64,000 nucleotides of DNA from Eupeodes corollae (taxonomy: Eukaryota; Arthropoda; Insecta; Diptera; Syrphidae): NCBI RefSeq assembly GCF_945859685.1, contig NC_079147.1, positions 143,864,645-143,928,644 on the forward strand, in the 5' to 3' direction. This document shows, in pieces, positions 33,360 through 46,300 of the stretch. How positions within the stretch are numbered: the stretch's first letter is position 1; the number at the start of each line of letters is the position of its first letter. Made by a program: the position numbers and the translations under genes. The notes beneath the pieces were generated by a model. It saw nothing but the letters and a program-made list of their open reading frames with translations. It was not told the DNA's origin and did not search any database.

Positions 33360-34380
33360 CATTGCTACAGACATATCTTCCTGCTTGATTAGTTTGTATT
33401 TCGTTGAGGGCCTGTACAGTACCTTCATTACGCAGATTGAAGATCACGTGATCGCTTCCTTTATTGATATACTTGCAAATACATTTTATTGCACGCACAG
33501 AATTGCAAGCTTCAACATTAATGTGGGCGTTGAATAATTAACACAAAATCGGGGGATAGGGAAATTTTGCAAGGTGACGCTGGATTGCGCCTCCACAGGG
33601 ATCGTGTATCATATTGTTAATAACCGTGTCATACAGATTTTTATCTTCTTCTGGATCTGGAATTCTAGCACAAATTATGCTGTCAATTTGATTAGGAAGT
33701 AGCTTCTGCTTTAGCCAAATTAATATGTGCTCATATGGTAGACCTCGTTTCTGCCAATCAATAGAGTACATATGGCACTGCACGTCTCCAAATATTTTTC
33801 CTTTTGTTACAACGTTCAATAACTTTTGGACCTTTAATCGAAATACGCGTGCAACTATGTCATGTTCATCAGTGGCCTTTCGCCCAGACATAAGCTCTTG
33901 AGTTATATCCTGCCACGAAGGATTACAGATAAAAGTTACGAAGAGATCAGGCCTATAGTGAGTTCGTAGATAAGAAAATGCGTCTTGCGTGTACTCATGG
34001 AGATAACGGGGGCTGTTCACAAAAGTGGACGGCAAAATAACCATTTTGCCAATGTCGTTAGGTCTGATATTATTGTCTGCGCTAATCGCATCTTGTAAAT
34101 GTATGTAATTTTCAGCTCGTAATTTTCTCTAGTTAAGAGAAATGTAACGAAGACGTTCGCTCTCTACTTTAATATACATATCTACCAAGAATTGATGAAA
34201 AAGTTGACTTGTACGCAGAAGAAGGTTGAAGTCATGCTCTCGAAGCATCATGTAATACGCATAAAAGTACATGCAGGAAACGTTTTTTATTTGGATTTGG
34301 TTGTCCCGTTGTTGGATTAATGACTGGAATATTAAAATGATATACAGATTCTCCTTTACTGAAAATTAATGGGTACTGCA
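33360..34380 (-). pseudogene. Helitron Rep (HUH) domain, copy 2
   Basis: Same core as copy 1 (RPDLFVTFICNPSWQDI, GKIFGDVQCHMYSIDWQKRG), but the catalytic motif reads LPYEHILIWL: the first His of HUH is Tyr and the middle residue Glu (codons 33727-33735). This alone should abolish nicking. Stops and a truncation after IHDPCGGA add to it. Confidence 0.87.
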
Positions 34381-35009
34381 AAGCATCATAGAAACTTCAT
34401 TACTATGATGGTAGATGGCGTTGAAGTAGCTAAATTTGACAAACAATTTTCTTATTTTTCGTAAATTTTTTAAACTTTTTTTTAATAAAAAGTATTCTAT
34501 GTTACTTCTAATACCTTCTAGAGTGTATGTGCAAAGTTTCATGATGATCGGTTTAGTAGTTTTTGCGTGAAAGCGGAACAAACAAACTTAAATTCGCATT
34601 TATAACATTAGTAGGGATTTTCTAGACACTTAGCTTCTCCTTAGTGAATTGTTCGGATCGGTTGAAGTAAAAAAATAGGATAACTGCAGCCAAGCGAGAT
34701 TGTAGTTCTTGTTGGTTCATGTCGTCAGCCCACGTCCGCCACCCGTCCCCAGAACATCAGTTGAAACTCTTCTTCGAGACGAGCTAGTGCTACGTTAAAA
34801 TCAATTTGAATTGGTAAGAGTTAATTTTATTTTCACAAATATTTTGAAAGAACAAAACTTTTTACTCACAAATTTTTTCATCAAAACAAAATTAAGTTGT
34901 CGGTGTTAAATAAATTTAAATGTCAAATGAAAACGTGTAAATATTCGGTGTGATTTTGTGGTTTTAGTTTAGTTAAAACGGAATAACTTTTAGTTTTGTT
35001 AAAACAAAA

Positions 35010-36720
35010 ATAAAAATTGTAATTAATGCTAAAACATACATTATTGCATAGCTAATTAAAATCTTTCGGTGATTATCCTTGTTCTATAAGCATAGGCCAT
35101 ACTATAATAGTTGAATAGAAGCTGCCAGTCGAAACCATTTAGATAACTCTTTAAATCCTCGATGAGTAGAACATTTTTACCAAAGTAGTGACGCCTTATT
35201 TCTTTAAGCACGGGACAAACTCCCTCTCTTGCAGATTACATAAACTACAGTTCCCAGCGGTTCGATGTGGAGTAAAGTTTAATTTGATGAGTTCACCTCT
35301 AATTTTGAAGATGGTCCATAATGTTGTAGCACGAGGAACAGCTTTTAAAGTAGTTATTTTCATTAAGATTGTAATTGATTAATGAATAATACTTTCTGTC
35401 TGTTGAAATTCGAGCTTTTTCGATAGAGGCATATCTTTCAATTCCATCAGTCAGTTAGATTATTTCATAAAAGATCTTTTTCCACTGGTTTGAGTTAGCT
35501 TCTGACAAGTTAGTCGTCATTAAACAGTTTCCGGCAAGTTTAACCCAATGTTTGACGAAGAGAGTTTTCTTTTTCAATGCATACTTAAGAATCATCTTTG
35601 GAAGTCTTGATTCTTCCATATTAATCACCCTTAATAAATAATCTGCATGAAGTTTAAGAGCAGAAATAAACATTGTTGCATGGCAACCCCGACTCCAGGT
35701 GATACATATATTTTGGTGTGTTTAATGGAAGGTAAAAGATTTTCCTTAGAAAGAACCGCAGCAAGCTTTCAGTTACCTCCTGTCGTTCTATCGCCCAAAC
35801 TTGTGCACCATAAAACATATTAGATTTGGCTGTAGCATTAAATACACTATATTTGGTGCTGATAGTTATTAAATTGTTACTGAAAATGTTTTTTCCAATT
35901 CTGGTATATTGCTGATTTCGCCTTATCTACTTTATATTTTAGGTGGTTTTCCATTTTTAAATTGAACGATAATTCCAATCCGAGATAGGTATATTTTTTT
36001 ACTACTTCTAGCTTACGTTCGCCATATTTCCAATTTTCACCGCTTGCAATTCTTTTTTTTTATATTGCTGTCATTGTTGTTTTTAACTATTATTTTTGGC
36101 GGTGGGGAGGTCTCTCCAGAGGGACTTCTTTTTCTGCGTTTTCTTTCCAAGCTTTCCCTTCTACTACTAATTCATCTATAGCTTACAATATGCTCTTTTG
36201 CCCTGTTTTTTTAATTCCAAAAGCTCTTAAACGTTACACGTATTGGTCTATTCTTCTCTTCGTAGGATTTCCCTAAACGCAAGCAATTTTCAATATCGTT
36301 TGAAATTAATTTAAAATCTTCATTACTATTATTTAAGATTTTAATAACTAAATTTTTGAGTTCTTCCTCATTTTTTTCCGTTTCTTCTACCTTAAACACA
36401 ATCACATTATTTTTCCTCAAACTTATTTCTAGCTGAGTAATTCTTTTTTCTTGGTTCAAGCATATATGTAGCTTCTTGTTTTTGTATAACAGTTTCCTGC
36501 ATTTCCACCGTTTTTTCAACCTTCTCAACCTTTTCATAAATAATCTCTACTTTCTCATCGGTGTTTTTGATGTCCTTATTGGTAGCTTCGTTTATATTCT
36601 GAAAGATTTCCTCTTTTTGCTCCCTTAATAGTGCTTTCAAGTCCTCTAAAGTAATTGCCATTTTACTTTAACAATATTATTTAGTACTTTTTGCTTTTCG
36701 ATGTCGACCCTGGTTGAGTT
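35010..36720 (-). mobile_element. Internally deleted LINE with coiled-coil ORF1, copy 2
   Basis: Minus strand: ORF1 from 36661 (MAITLEDLKALLREQKEEI, KVEKVEKTVEMQETV, ENCLRLGKSYEEKNRPIRVT) to 36211, with a ~100-bp deletion after VTFKSF. The ORF2 C-terminal remnant lies at about 35970-35040. The same polymerase deletion is seen in copy 1. The CSLCNLQERED stretch is damaged here. Confidence 0.75.
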
Positions 36721-36978
36721 TGAGATGCACGTACTTGCCTCTAGGTGGCCTTTATTAGCAATCGGTTGGAAGTGGGAGCTCACAGCTGATTGTTTTGACG
36801 TTCATAATGGTGGTTTTTTTGACGGGATGAATTTATGTGATTTATATATTAAATTATAATTGGTTTGTTAAATAAATATAAGAAAAACCCCTTTTTCACT
36901 CTCTTGAGTGTTTTAAAATAGCGTTTTATTTTTGTTTTTTATATACGAAATTTGGTAATTTAAGTTTAAATTTCTTCT

Positions 36979-38172
36979 CAAATTACCTTACAATTCGTGA
37001 ATGTTTCGGGTTTTTTTCTCGGTCGTGTCTCGTATCTACGAAATTCACAAAACTCCGTATCTTTTTCCAGGATTATTTATTATCTAATTCGCCTTTTAAA
37101 ACCGCGTACCAAAAACTCCAACCTTCATAGTATACACTCATCACTCAACTGATTTTTAAATGACCCTAGGCTGAATTTGGATGCCACCACAATTATTGCA
37201 GCAAATTTCATTCTGCTTTAGAGTTAAGGCACAAAATTTTCGTTTTTGGAAATTTTCACTTTCGGAACTAACTTAAGTGTACGGCGCTTGGTATAAGTGC
37301 CTAGAAACAGTGTTTAACAATTTTTTGGTAAATTTTATAACTATACGTTATTATTAATACAAATAAATATCATGTAAGGTTATTAGTTTACTGATACAAA
37401 ACACACCTCTTACAAAATCCACCTAAAACGTGATTCCACCTCTTATGCCTTTTGTTAAGTTTGGCGGAAAAAGTTATAATTAACGTTCAAACGCCATCTG
37501 GTGTCTCCTTGCTTTAAATAGCTTTTTTTTGTACAAGCGCATGCATTATTATAAGGTCTGACAAAATAAACCAAATACAAAAATCAAGTTCACAACTTTC
37601 TCCATAATCCCGCTGAACCCACAGAAGGTTTAGTAGCGTTAAGGAATAAATGACATCAACGTGAAGTTGGCTACTACTTTGTATATACATTTATTTGAAT
37701 AGTACTATTATGAAGAGGAACGTGAATTACAAAATGTGAGTTTATATACGTTTGAAAACATATTTCCACACAAATTCTTAACAAAACGATAGCAATATAG
37801 TTTCTATTTGAGTTATGATGCATACTTTTACTTCTTAATATCATATAATAATAAATTTAAGAAAACAAATATATTCGTCGCGGAAAAAAATTGAAGCCGA
37901 TACAAACTGCCAAACTTTATTCGCGTTCCACATTATCCACACTCGCAACGAATAAAACAATCGCGCGTACTTAACCTAAAAAAATCATTATTGTTTTGGT
38001 TTCGGTAGTCAAAGTCAAACTTTATTCGCGACGAATTAAAAACTCTCATGTGAAAGAAATGTCAAAATCGACGAATATTCGTTCATTCGTTGGTCGTGCT
38101 CATGTGAATAATGCTTAATAATTACAATCGTGTTCCGTGCACAACCACCCCTTAAGATTGAACGCAGAATTA
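36979..38172. other. Unique AT-rich spacer, no gene seen
   Basis: No coding feature found on either strand. A weak inverted pair (ATTCGTCGCGG near 37875 and CGCGACGAAT near 38028) and a repeated AAACTTTATTCGCG (37914 and 38019) could be a MITE relic. Otherwise this may be single-copy host DNA. Confidence 0.4.
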
Positions 38173-38485
38173 TAGGCTTTTCACACCAACCCCAAAACCC
38201 GGTTTTCGAGAAATTATCGGTTTTCGCCGAAAACCTACATCGAAAACTCAAGTTTTCCCATACATTTTTGTAAACGACAAGGTTTCGTAAACAACATGTT
38301 TTATATAAAACCTCTCGAAAACTAGTTGGAATTCAAAGTTGAACAAAACAAACAAACCTTTCGGAACATTCAGCGATCAAATAAATGTAAACAAAACAGG
38401 CTGCTGTCAAAACAAATATTTTATTTTGAAATTTTGTTCAAAACAATTATACATATATTCAAACAATCAAAACAATTTGGCCGTG

Positions 38486-38771
38486 GTAAGTAATATTATT
38501 TATACAATTTATCTTTACGAAATAAGAATTATTGCTTTTTGTTTTTTTATTTACAGAATATGGAAGAAAAAAAATAAAAAAAGGAAACTGTGGGGGAGCC
38601 AGGATGAGGAGTACCTGCTCGAACTCTGGGCTGAAAAGGAGTCTGAGCTGCGGGGCAACCTCATCCCAGTACGAAGAAGATGTAGAAACTCCGTCGGCCG
38701 AGTCTGCATCTAGTTCATCGCGGGCTACTCCGTCAAGGCTCCGGGCTGCAAAGAAAAGAAAAAAACTTTAA
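38486..38771 (+). pseudogene. Harbinger Myb/SANT-like gene fragment
   Basis: A short intron (GT at 38486, AG at 38556) precedes ATGGAAGAAAAAAAA. One frame then gives WGSQDEEYLLELWAEKESEL, the start of a Myb/SANT domain; another gives a basic tail ending SRLRAAKKRKKL. The middle of the domain is deleted. The leader and intron are shared with 11455-11590 and 30200-30290, where an HPF1 fragment follows instead. Confidence 0.7.
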
Positions 38772-39059
38772 CTCTAATTTTTTAAAATTGTTCCAAAAAT
38801 AAAGTTTTTAAAATAAATGTTTGTTTAGTGTTTTTTTAGTATATTGAAAATGTTATATGTACATATGTATGTATGTACATACAAGAAGTATTTTGCGCGA
38901 TGGGAGAAGACGGTGGAGTGTGAGCTATACAAAAGCACCACTTCACCATGCGTCGCGACGTTGCGTTCGTCGATATGTTGCGTATTGTAGATATGTAATG
39001 TGTATATACATAAGTATGTGCAGTATGTGTTCATTTGTTGTACAGGTATTTTGTGATCT

Positions 39060-39760
39060 TACCTAATTGCATTTTGATGTCATTTCGGATAATGGAAGGT
39101 GTATTTCTTGCATCATCTACCTGTGTTGATTGTTTCGGTTGCTCTCTATGCGAATTACTGTTTGCATTTTGCAAGCATTGGATGTTGATTTTATCAAGTC
39201 CCTTTCCGATTGTCCCAAATCTTGATTTAAGGTGTCCGAAACAGTTTTCAACAACTCTTCGACATTTCGAAAGTGCTTAGTTGAAGTTCTTTTCTTCTTC
39301 GGAAGCTGTGGTACTGAAAGGAAATGGTTTCATCAAAGAAAAGAACACGCCAAACTTCCTGACAAAATGTTGTCACAATAATGCATACTGTGGATATTCC
39401 TACCCCAAAGATAGCTGAAACTGTCCTGTATTCAGCGGATGATCCCAGTGTTTATATTGCAATGGGTATTCTTTTTTGTAATGGTATACACTTCCTAAAG
39501 TTTGTATCTTGCATTTCCAGATCCTTTAGTTCATTGCAGAGTATATTGAAAGTTCTGGGGCACATCCTGAAATGTTGTTTGAAATACTCATCATCGTTTT
39601 CTAACATTTCATGTTTCCAAAAAGTGCTGGTGCGTACCTGCATCAAATATTTAAATATATACATAGCTTCCTATTAATTGAATTTTTTAACAAGCTTACC
39701 TTTGTCCAAATCTTCATATTTTGTTCATCTTTCTTTTTATGTATTAAAAATAATTTCAAT
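39060..39760 (-). pseudogene. Harbinger transposase fragment
   Basis: Minus strand: a small first exon, an intron ending in GATGCAG (about 39640), then YFKQHFRMCPRTFNILCNEL, TLGSSAEYRTVSAIFGVGIS and CQEVWRVLF (helix-turn-helix region). Sequence then jumps to NCFRHLKSRFGTIGKGLDK, the C-terminal region. The two catalytic Asp segments are missing, and stops occur. Confidence 0.8.
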
Positions 39761-39885
39761 TTTTCAGAATTCATTTAAAATTTAAACGTCAAATGAAAAC
39801 GTGTAAATGTTCGGTGTGAACGATTTTCGTGTTTTCGAAAACTTTTTGCCGAAAACCGGGTTTTGGGTTTGGTGTGAAAAGCCTA

Positions 39886-40316
39886 TTAAATACCTTCCAT
39901 CGGAACACGTTTCTTAATTACAAATCAAACAAACCTTTGTTAATTGAACTTACACATGTGTTATCTCTTTTTATCAAATTGAATGTAGCGTAAACATCAT
40001 ATATCTGTCCCATTCTTGTGAGTTTTATTTTCTCAAAATCATAAATCGTATACGTTCTTCCATTTTCAATGCTCAGTCGATTTCGCTCGCACTCGCTTTT
40101 ACTTGCCGCATTGAAAATCTAGTTCTTCTATTGAAAGGGTGTGTTTTGTCATCTCGCCTCATTGTACATCGAAAAGTAGATTAAAACATTTCAAAGACAA
40201 GAACAAAAATAAAAGCCAAGTCCTTCAAGTGCTGTGCTTTTGCTTTGTTAAAATTTTGTATAGATTTTTTGAGTCAATAAAATAAGTTTTTGTTAAAATT
40301 TTCCAAAATTGAGAAA
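39886..40316 (+). promoter_or_regulatory. Upstream region and 5' UTR of SF2
   Basis: The SF2 start codon lies 432 bases after the Harbinger end, so promoter and leader must sit here, inside the element, or farther upstream. There is no TATA box at a convincing distance. An in-frame TTG-initiated extension from 40290 is possible on paper, but the ATG at 40317 matches the family N-terminus. Confidence 0.35.
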
Positions 40317-43300
40317 ATGTCGAGAAACGAATGTCGGATTTATGTTGGCAATTTGCCTCCAGACATCAGGACCAAGGATATCCAAGATCTTTTCCATAAA
40401 TTTGGAAAAGTAACATTCGTCGACTTGAAAAACCGGCGTGGTCCGCCATTTGCATTTGTAGAATTTGAAGATGCTAGGTAATTTTTATATTTTTATTTTT
40501 GTGTTCAATTTTTATTTTCTTTTTGCTATGATTCCATATTGATGATGTATTTACATATATAATTTATATACAGAGAGAAAATAGAAAATGAAACTTAATT
40601 GTTTTTTGTTGTTTTTTTTTTTTCACAGAGACGCAGAAGATGCAGTTAAAGCCCGAGATGGATATGACTATGATGGATATCGTTTGCGAGTGGAATTCCC
40701 AAGGGGCGGAGGACCTGGTAGTTACCGCGGAGGTGGTCGTGGAGGCGACCGTAGTCGTGGTGAAGGAGGCCGTGGAGGCGGTGGTGGTAGTGGTGGTGGC
40801 GGAGGTCGAGGCCCACCAACTAAGCGATCACAATTCCGCGTAATGGTCACTGGATTGCCTCCAAGTGGATCGTGGCAAGATCTTAAGGACCATATGCGAG
40901 AAGCTGGAGACGTTTGTTTTGCCGATACATACAAAGATGGCACAGGGGTTGTCGAATTTCTTCGTCATGAGGACATGAAATACGCCATAAAGAAGCTTGA
41001 TGATTCAAGGTTCCGATCTCATGAGGTAAGTTCTGTCAGTGACAAAAAAAAAAACAAGTTTTATGGCAAATATTTTATGGGTATTTTACCCACACGTCAG
41101 TTCCATATTTGTTATCATTTTATAGCCTCGAAGTAAGACATTTTCGAAATGCCAACGTTTGAGTCGATTCTTGGGTGTATAGATATTATATTTTATTATG
41201 TGTCAACTTTCTACTGCCATATTTATCTGAATTAAGTTCATATATGACATAAATATTGATATAAAATTGTTTTCATAGTAAGTTGGGTGTATGTAGGTAT
41301 CTATTACACACAAATAACTTAAGTTAATTATGGATTGAACAGAGTTGTAGTTTTACAATACTGCGTACTTCTTAATCCGATTACGTTCAAATGTAATAAT
41401 AATGTTTAAAAATGAAGTACCTACAAGTGTTGTACACAGTAAGTTTCCATCATCCCAAAAAATGATGAGGGCCCAATTAAATTTTGATGAACTCAGCTAT
41501 GCTAATTCATTCTGTGTTTTGCATATTTAACATTTATCATGGTTCTAGGCTCAAATTTTAGTCCAATAGCCTTAAAAACCGATAATATAGGTTATTTAAA
41601 TATGTATTGTATGTAAAATTAAAGTTACAATATTAAAAGGCTTGTTTTCATGTTACATGGATGTTTGAAATTGAAAAATTGTTTATGCATGTAACGGATG
41701 TAACTTTTTCTCCAGACTTTTTATGTTTCACACCTGTTACTCGGTTTATGCCTAGTTTGGTTTGCCATTTTATTATTAATAAATTTACTCATTAACCGCG
41801 TTTTCAATGCTACGAAATACTCAATTTAATGATGAAAACATTTGGTAAGCGCGTTATCATGCGTAGTGTGCCCTGTGCCCCCATCGTGCGTTTTAACAAC
41901 ACTGAAATAATTTCTGTCTATGTGTGGAAAGTCACTTGTCTGTGCAAATGACCCCAGACGATTGACGCCTTGGAAGCGAATATTTGACGTGTTATTGATG
42001 ACATTGCTTATAAAAGTTTTTAAAAATTGGGGCTCTTTGCAAGAAACCATTTTAGAACATAAATAGCTTTTAGTCTTTTTGTTGATTTTTATATTGGCTT
42101 GATATTTGATATAAACCTGCTAAGCTTTGATTATTTTTGGAACTTACTTAAAGTAGCGCTAAAGTCGTATGTGCACTACGGCCTCACCCAACAAACTTCT
42201 CCATCTAGCTCGGTCCTTAAGATTAGATGTCTCCAGTTGTGCACTCCAAGTTGGGTGAGTTCACTTTTCACTTCTGTGAGCCATTCGAAGAATTTCAAGG
42301 CTGGATAATTGGTTTTCATGTGCCCTACGTGTACCCAGCCATCTCAGGCATTGGTCTTTTATCCTTCTGGCTAAGTCTACATCGCTGTTCAGCTCGTGGT
42401 TCTATTTTCTCCTTCTGGCTAAGTCTACATCGCTGTTCAGCTCGTGGTTCTATTTTCTCCTGCACACACCTTCTATGCATAAGGGATCGTAGATCACGCG
42501 AAGAAATTTCATCGAAACGACCCAAGCTGTTTTCATCCGCTTTTGCTATGGTCCATGCTTTTGTACCGTATAGCCGGACGGGGATCGAGAGAGGTCATTG
42601 CTACTCAGTTGCTTAGTTTTATTCTGCGCTTGAACTCAGCGCTGGTGTTGTTTTCTGCGTTTACATCGGAGCCTAGGTAGACGAAATCCTTGACTCCCTC
42701 AAAGTTACGTCTGTCGATGGTGACGTTTTGACGTAGGTGTTGTAGATCCTCTCTTGACGACAGCATGTACTTTATTTTGCCCTCATTAACCTTCAAACAC
42801 GTTTTTGCCTCCTCTGCCTCAATACTCACAAAAACCCCATTGACATCACGCTGAGTTCTTCCGATTATGTCAATGTCATCAGCATATGACAGTATTTGGA
42901 CAGACTTTTGAAAGATACTGCCTCTAGTGTTGACGTGTGAGCTCTGAACTATTCTTTCAAGCACGATGTTAAAAAAATCACATGACAGCGCATCACCTTG
43001 TCTTAAACCTTTTTTGACATCGAAAGGTTCTGTTAAGTTGTTTCCAACCTTTATGGAGCATCGTGTAGATGCTGTCATATGCGGCCTTAAAATCGATGAA
43101 AAGATGGTGGGTGTTGATTTGGTGTTCTTGGGTTTTTTAGAGGATTTGCCGTAATGTGAATATTTGATCAACTGTGGACTTTCCTGGTCTAAAGCCACAC
43201 TGATAAGGACCTATCAGGTTGTTGACAATGGGCTTAAGACGTTCACATATTACGGCAGAGAAGATTTTATAGGCGATGTTAAGTAGACTGATTCCTCTAT

Positions 43301-46300
43301 AGTTGGTGCAGTTTATAGGGTCTCCTTTTTTCAGAATCGGGCAAACTATACTGAGTTTCCATTAATCGGGCGTGCTTTCTTTCGACCATATCTTACATAT
43401 AAGTTGGTGCAGGCTCCTAACCAACTTATCTTTAGCTGCTTTAAAGAGCTAGGCATTCAAGCCATCCGCTCCAACGGCTTTATTAGACTTCAGCTTAGAT
43501 ACGGCAATCTTTACTTCGTCTAAATCGGGAGAGCGGGATTGTTGGGTTTCGTCGTCTATGTTGAATGGATTATCCTGCCTGACAGCGGAATTCAGTTCGT
43601 CGTCGCCGTTAGATAGTGTGCACAAGTGACCCTACCATATCCTCGGCATTTACTGCTGTTCCACTATAATGTTTCCACTTTCGTCCTTGCAGCCTTCGGT
43701 TCTAGGTGTATGTACCTGTGAATTTCGTTTCACCTGTTCATAAAACTTTCGAACTTCATTTCTGCTTTTGAACCTCTCAACATATTCGACAGCATGCTTC
43801 TCATGTCCTCTCTTTTTCCTTCTTCGAAGTCGGTGTTTCTCTCTCCTCTTCTGCTCATAGAGCTCATGAGCAGCTCTTGTCCTTCTATGCAGTACCGCTT
43901 TGCTTGCCTGTTGTTTGGTTTCATTTGCCTGCCGACATTACTCATCAAACCAAGGGTTCCTTCGTGGTGGTTGCTTGAAACCCAGCACATCAAAAGCGGC
44001 TTCTCTGATTGCATCTTGGCAATGTTGCCACTGGTTTTCGATATATTTTGTTGGCGGCTGGGAACGTCGCGAGAGGTTACTTGTAACTCGGGGGGATAAG
44101 GATTTGGCGATCTCTTGCGTTTGTAGCTGTTCGACGTTGTACCTTCTCCCAGCATCTCACTGTTTTGCCTTGAGTCTGATGGAAACCCGAAGTGCTACCT
44201 TGGCTTCAACGAGTTATTGGTCCGAGTCGATGTTAGCTCCTCGGTAAGTTCGGATATCCATGATGCTGGAAGAGTGTCTAGCGTCCATCGCCATATGGTC
44301 AATCTGGTTGACGGTAGATTGATCTGGAGAACTCCAAGTTCCTTTGTGGATGTTGAGGTGTGGAAAAAGCGCATTGGCTACCATGACGTTTCGCCCCGCA
44401 GCAAAATCGATGAGCCTGAATCCGTTGTCGGAAGTGTTGTCGTGCAGGCTGTTTTTCTCCCGATTATTTCACCAAAGATGTCTTCCCTTCTTTGCTTGGC
44501 ATTAAAATCGCCTAGGACAATTTTAATATCGTAGCTTGGATACTGCTTATATGTTTTGTCTAAGAGCTCGAAAAACATATCCTTGGTGTTGTCATCCTTC
44601 TGTTCTGTAGGGGCGTGTGCTAATTTTAGGCTAATGTTTCCGAATTTAGCCTTGATGCGGATGGTCATTAGACGCTCGTTGATACACCTATAGCTCAAAA
44701 CTTCTTGCCTTAGTTTGGCTCCAATTTTTCTTGGTAGCAGTCACCATAATAAATATCACAGTTTTTCATCATAGTTGAAAGCTGTTCCTCGATTTACGCC
44801 TAGTTTGGTTTGCCATTTCATTATCGTGTTTTCAAATTCATTATCAAAATAATGTTTGGGTTTTCGAGCCGCAACCAAATACTCAATTTAATGCTAAAAT
44901 AATGTCTAAATTCGCCTGAAACACGCTACAATGATGGGGAAGGCGGAATGAGAATAATTTTGGTCTACGATGGTCTCGTCTTCCAGGAATGCCCTATTCT
45001 CCCAGAAACTTCTGGGTGTATAGAAATCTGGAAGTTTATGTCTGGTGCTTTGGAATTCTTTCTTGACTTTTTTTTGTATATTACGTTTCCAATCTAGTTT
45101 TTTTTGTCTAAAATTAGACCCTGTTATGGTTATAAAATGCTTAACCAAACTGGTAACTATCAAAATTATTTGCATAAGCAATCACTCTAAAACCCTCTTT
45201 AACCAAACAAATTTGATTTTCATTCTTTGACGATGTTGTATGGTCAACATTGACTTCTTCACTGCTCCATATGCTCTTAAATTTACCTCTTTCGAACGTC
45301 TACGCACAGTGCTTGAATCCACCGTTAAATTGAGCTCCTTCACAATTGATCCCCCGAATCAGATTCGGTATTTTTTGGCCCATGCGATGGTCCGTTTTCC
45401 GTGTTCGACCACCAGAGTGTCTTGTTTCTGGGGACAAATTATTTCGATCCCTTGAAATTGAAACGGTCGACTCATGGATTTTTAACCACTTTCCTATTTC
45501 CCTTTGCCTTATCCCGCTCTTGAATGCTTCGATAATTATTTTTTAGTATGTTTATCATATTTATTTCCACCCATATTTAAAAATATTTTTTTTCCACAAA
45601 AAATATATAAAAAGAACACTTTTAAATTATGCAGCTTAAAAATCAATGTCAAAAGAATGTAATTGACTAAAGGACAAATCAGGAATGAGGTACTGTAAAA
45701 AAACTTGCATTTGTTTTGCACAGATGCATATGTGTCTTCTCAGTTCTTTCATGATGGTTTGGTTCCCTTACGGGTAATATTATCGATTTCTTTGTCTTAA
45801 ATTAATGAGTAACTTCATTTTCTAAGACAAATATGAAAAATTACTGTTATATACAGTGGATCAGAAATTATAAGTAACAAACAAAAAAATTGCAAATGTT
45901 TTGCACAATAGTGTACATAAGAGACACCAACCAAAAACTTATTTCATGTATTCGGTAATTTCTGTCTGCAAGTGGTTTTTTTTTTTTGGAAATTTCGGCT
46001 GTTGTATCTTCAGACGTTTCCAAATACAAACTAAAATTAATTATCCAATGCATCTGCCATAAAATACGCTTTGAAGGCTGCTGAATCAGTTCCTCTTCAA
46101 CCAAAATCTCGTCATGACTTTCAATATCGATTTAAAGCTACACTGCTCAAAAATATCCTCGTCTGTAGGAAAGGCCGACGTACAAATATCGTTATCTACC
46201 TCCATACAGTCATCTAGATTTATGTTCGTTGCTATATCACTCTGCCTAATCTATTCAGCTTCCATCAAAGCTCGATCTTCATCAATATTATTGAGAAAAA

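Larger units (their letters stand above)
30950..34617 (-). mobile_element. Helitron, copy 2
   Basis: The same termini as copy 1: 5' TCCCTACTAATG (34617) and a 3' GCGGGCGAAGCCGCGGG hairpin plus AAAAAGCTAG (30950), between A and T. It has no LINE insertion and keeps ~385 bp of middle sequence missing from copy 1. Both genes are broken. Confidence 0.9.
27157..34970. mobile_element. Outer Harbinger shell, copy 2
   Basis: The left terminus AGGCTTTTTACACCAAGTC (27158) matches the Harbinger end at 38173. The right subterminal stretch at 34910-34966 (GTCAAATGAAAACGTGTAAA, TTCGGTGTGA) matches 39790-39825. Between them lie the inner Harbinger, the HPF1 fragment and the Helitron. The extreme right terminus is gone. 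Confidence 0.6.
24627..36978 (+). repeat. Large duplicated unit, copy 2
   Basis: Same content and order as 5305-21080 but without the MITE dimer, the 67-bp hairpin and the RTE-like LINE, and with a fuller Helitron. Homology stops at 36978, after which the sequence is unrelated to anything next to copy 1. It is closer to the ancestral state for those insertions. Confidence 0.9.
38173..39885. mobile_element. PIF/Harbinger element, internally deleted
   Basis: Inverted ends of about 36 bp, starting TAGGCTTTTCACACCAA and closing TTGGTGTGAAAAGCCTA, are flanked by TTA at 38170-38172 and 39886-39888. Inside, a Myb/SANT-like gene is on + and a transposase on -. The DDE core of the transposase is deleted, so the element is non-autonomous. 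Confidence 0.9.

Noticed and set aside
40722..40943. Proline-rich minus-strand frame
   Set aside because: Reverse complement of the Gly-rich hinge of SF2 exon 2.
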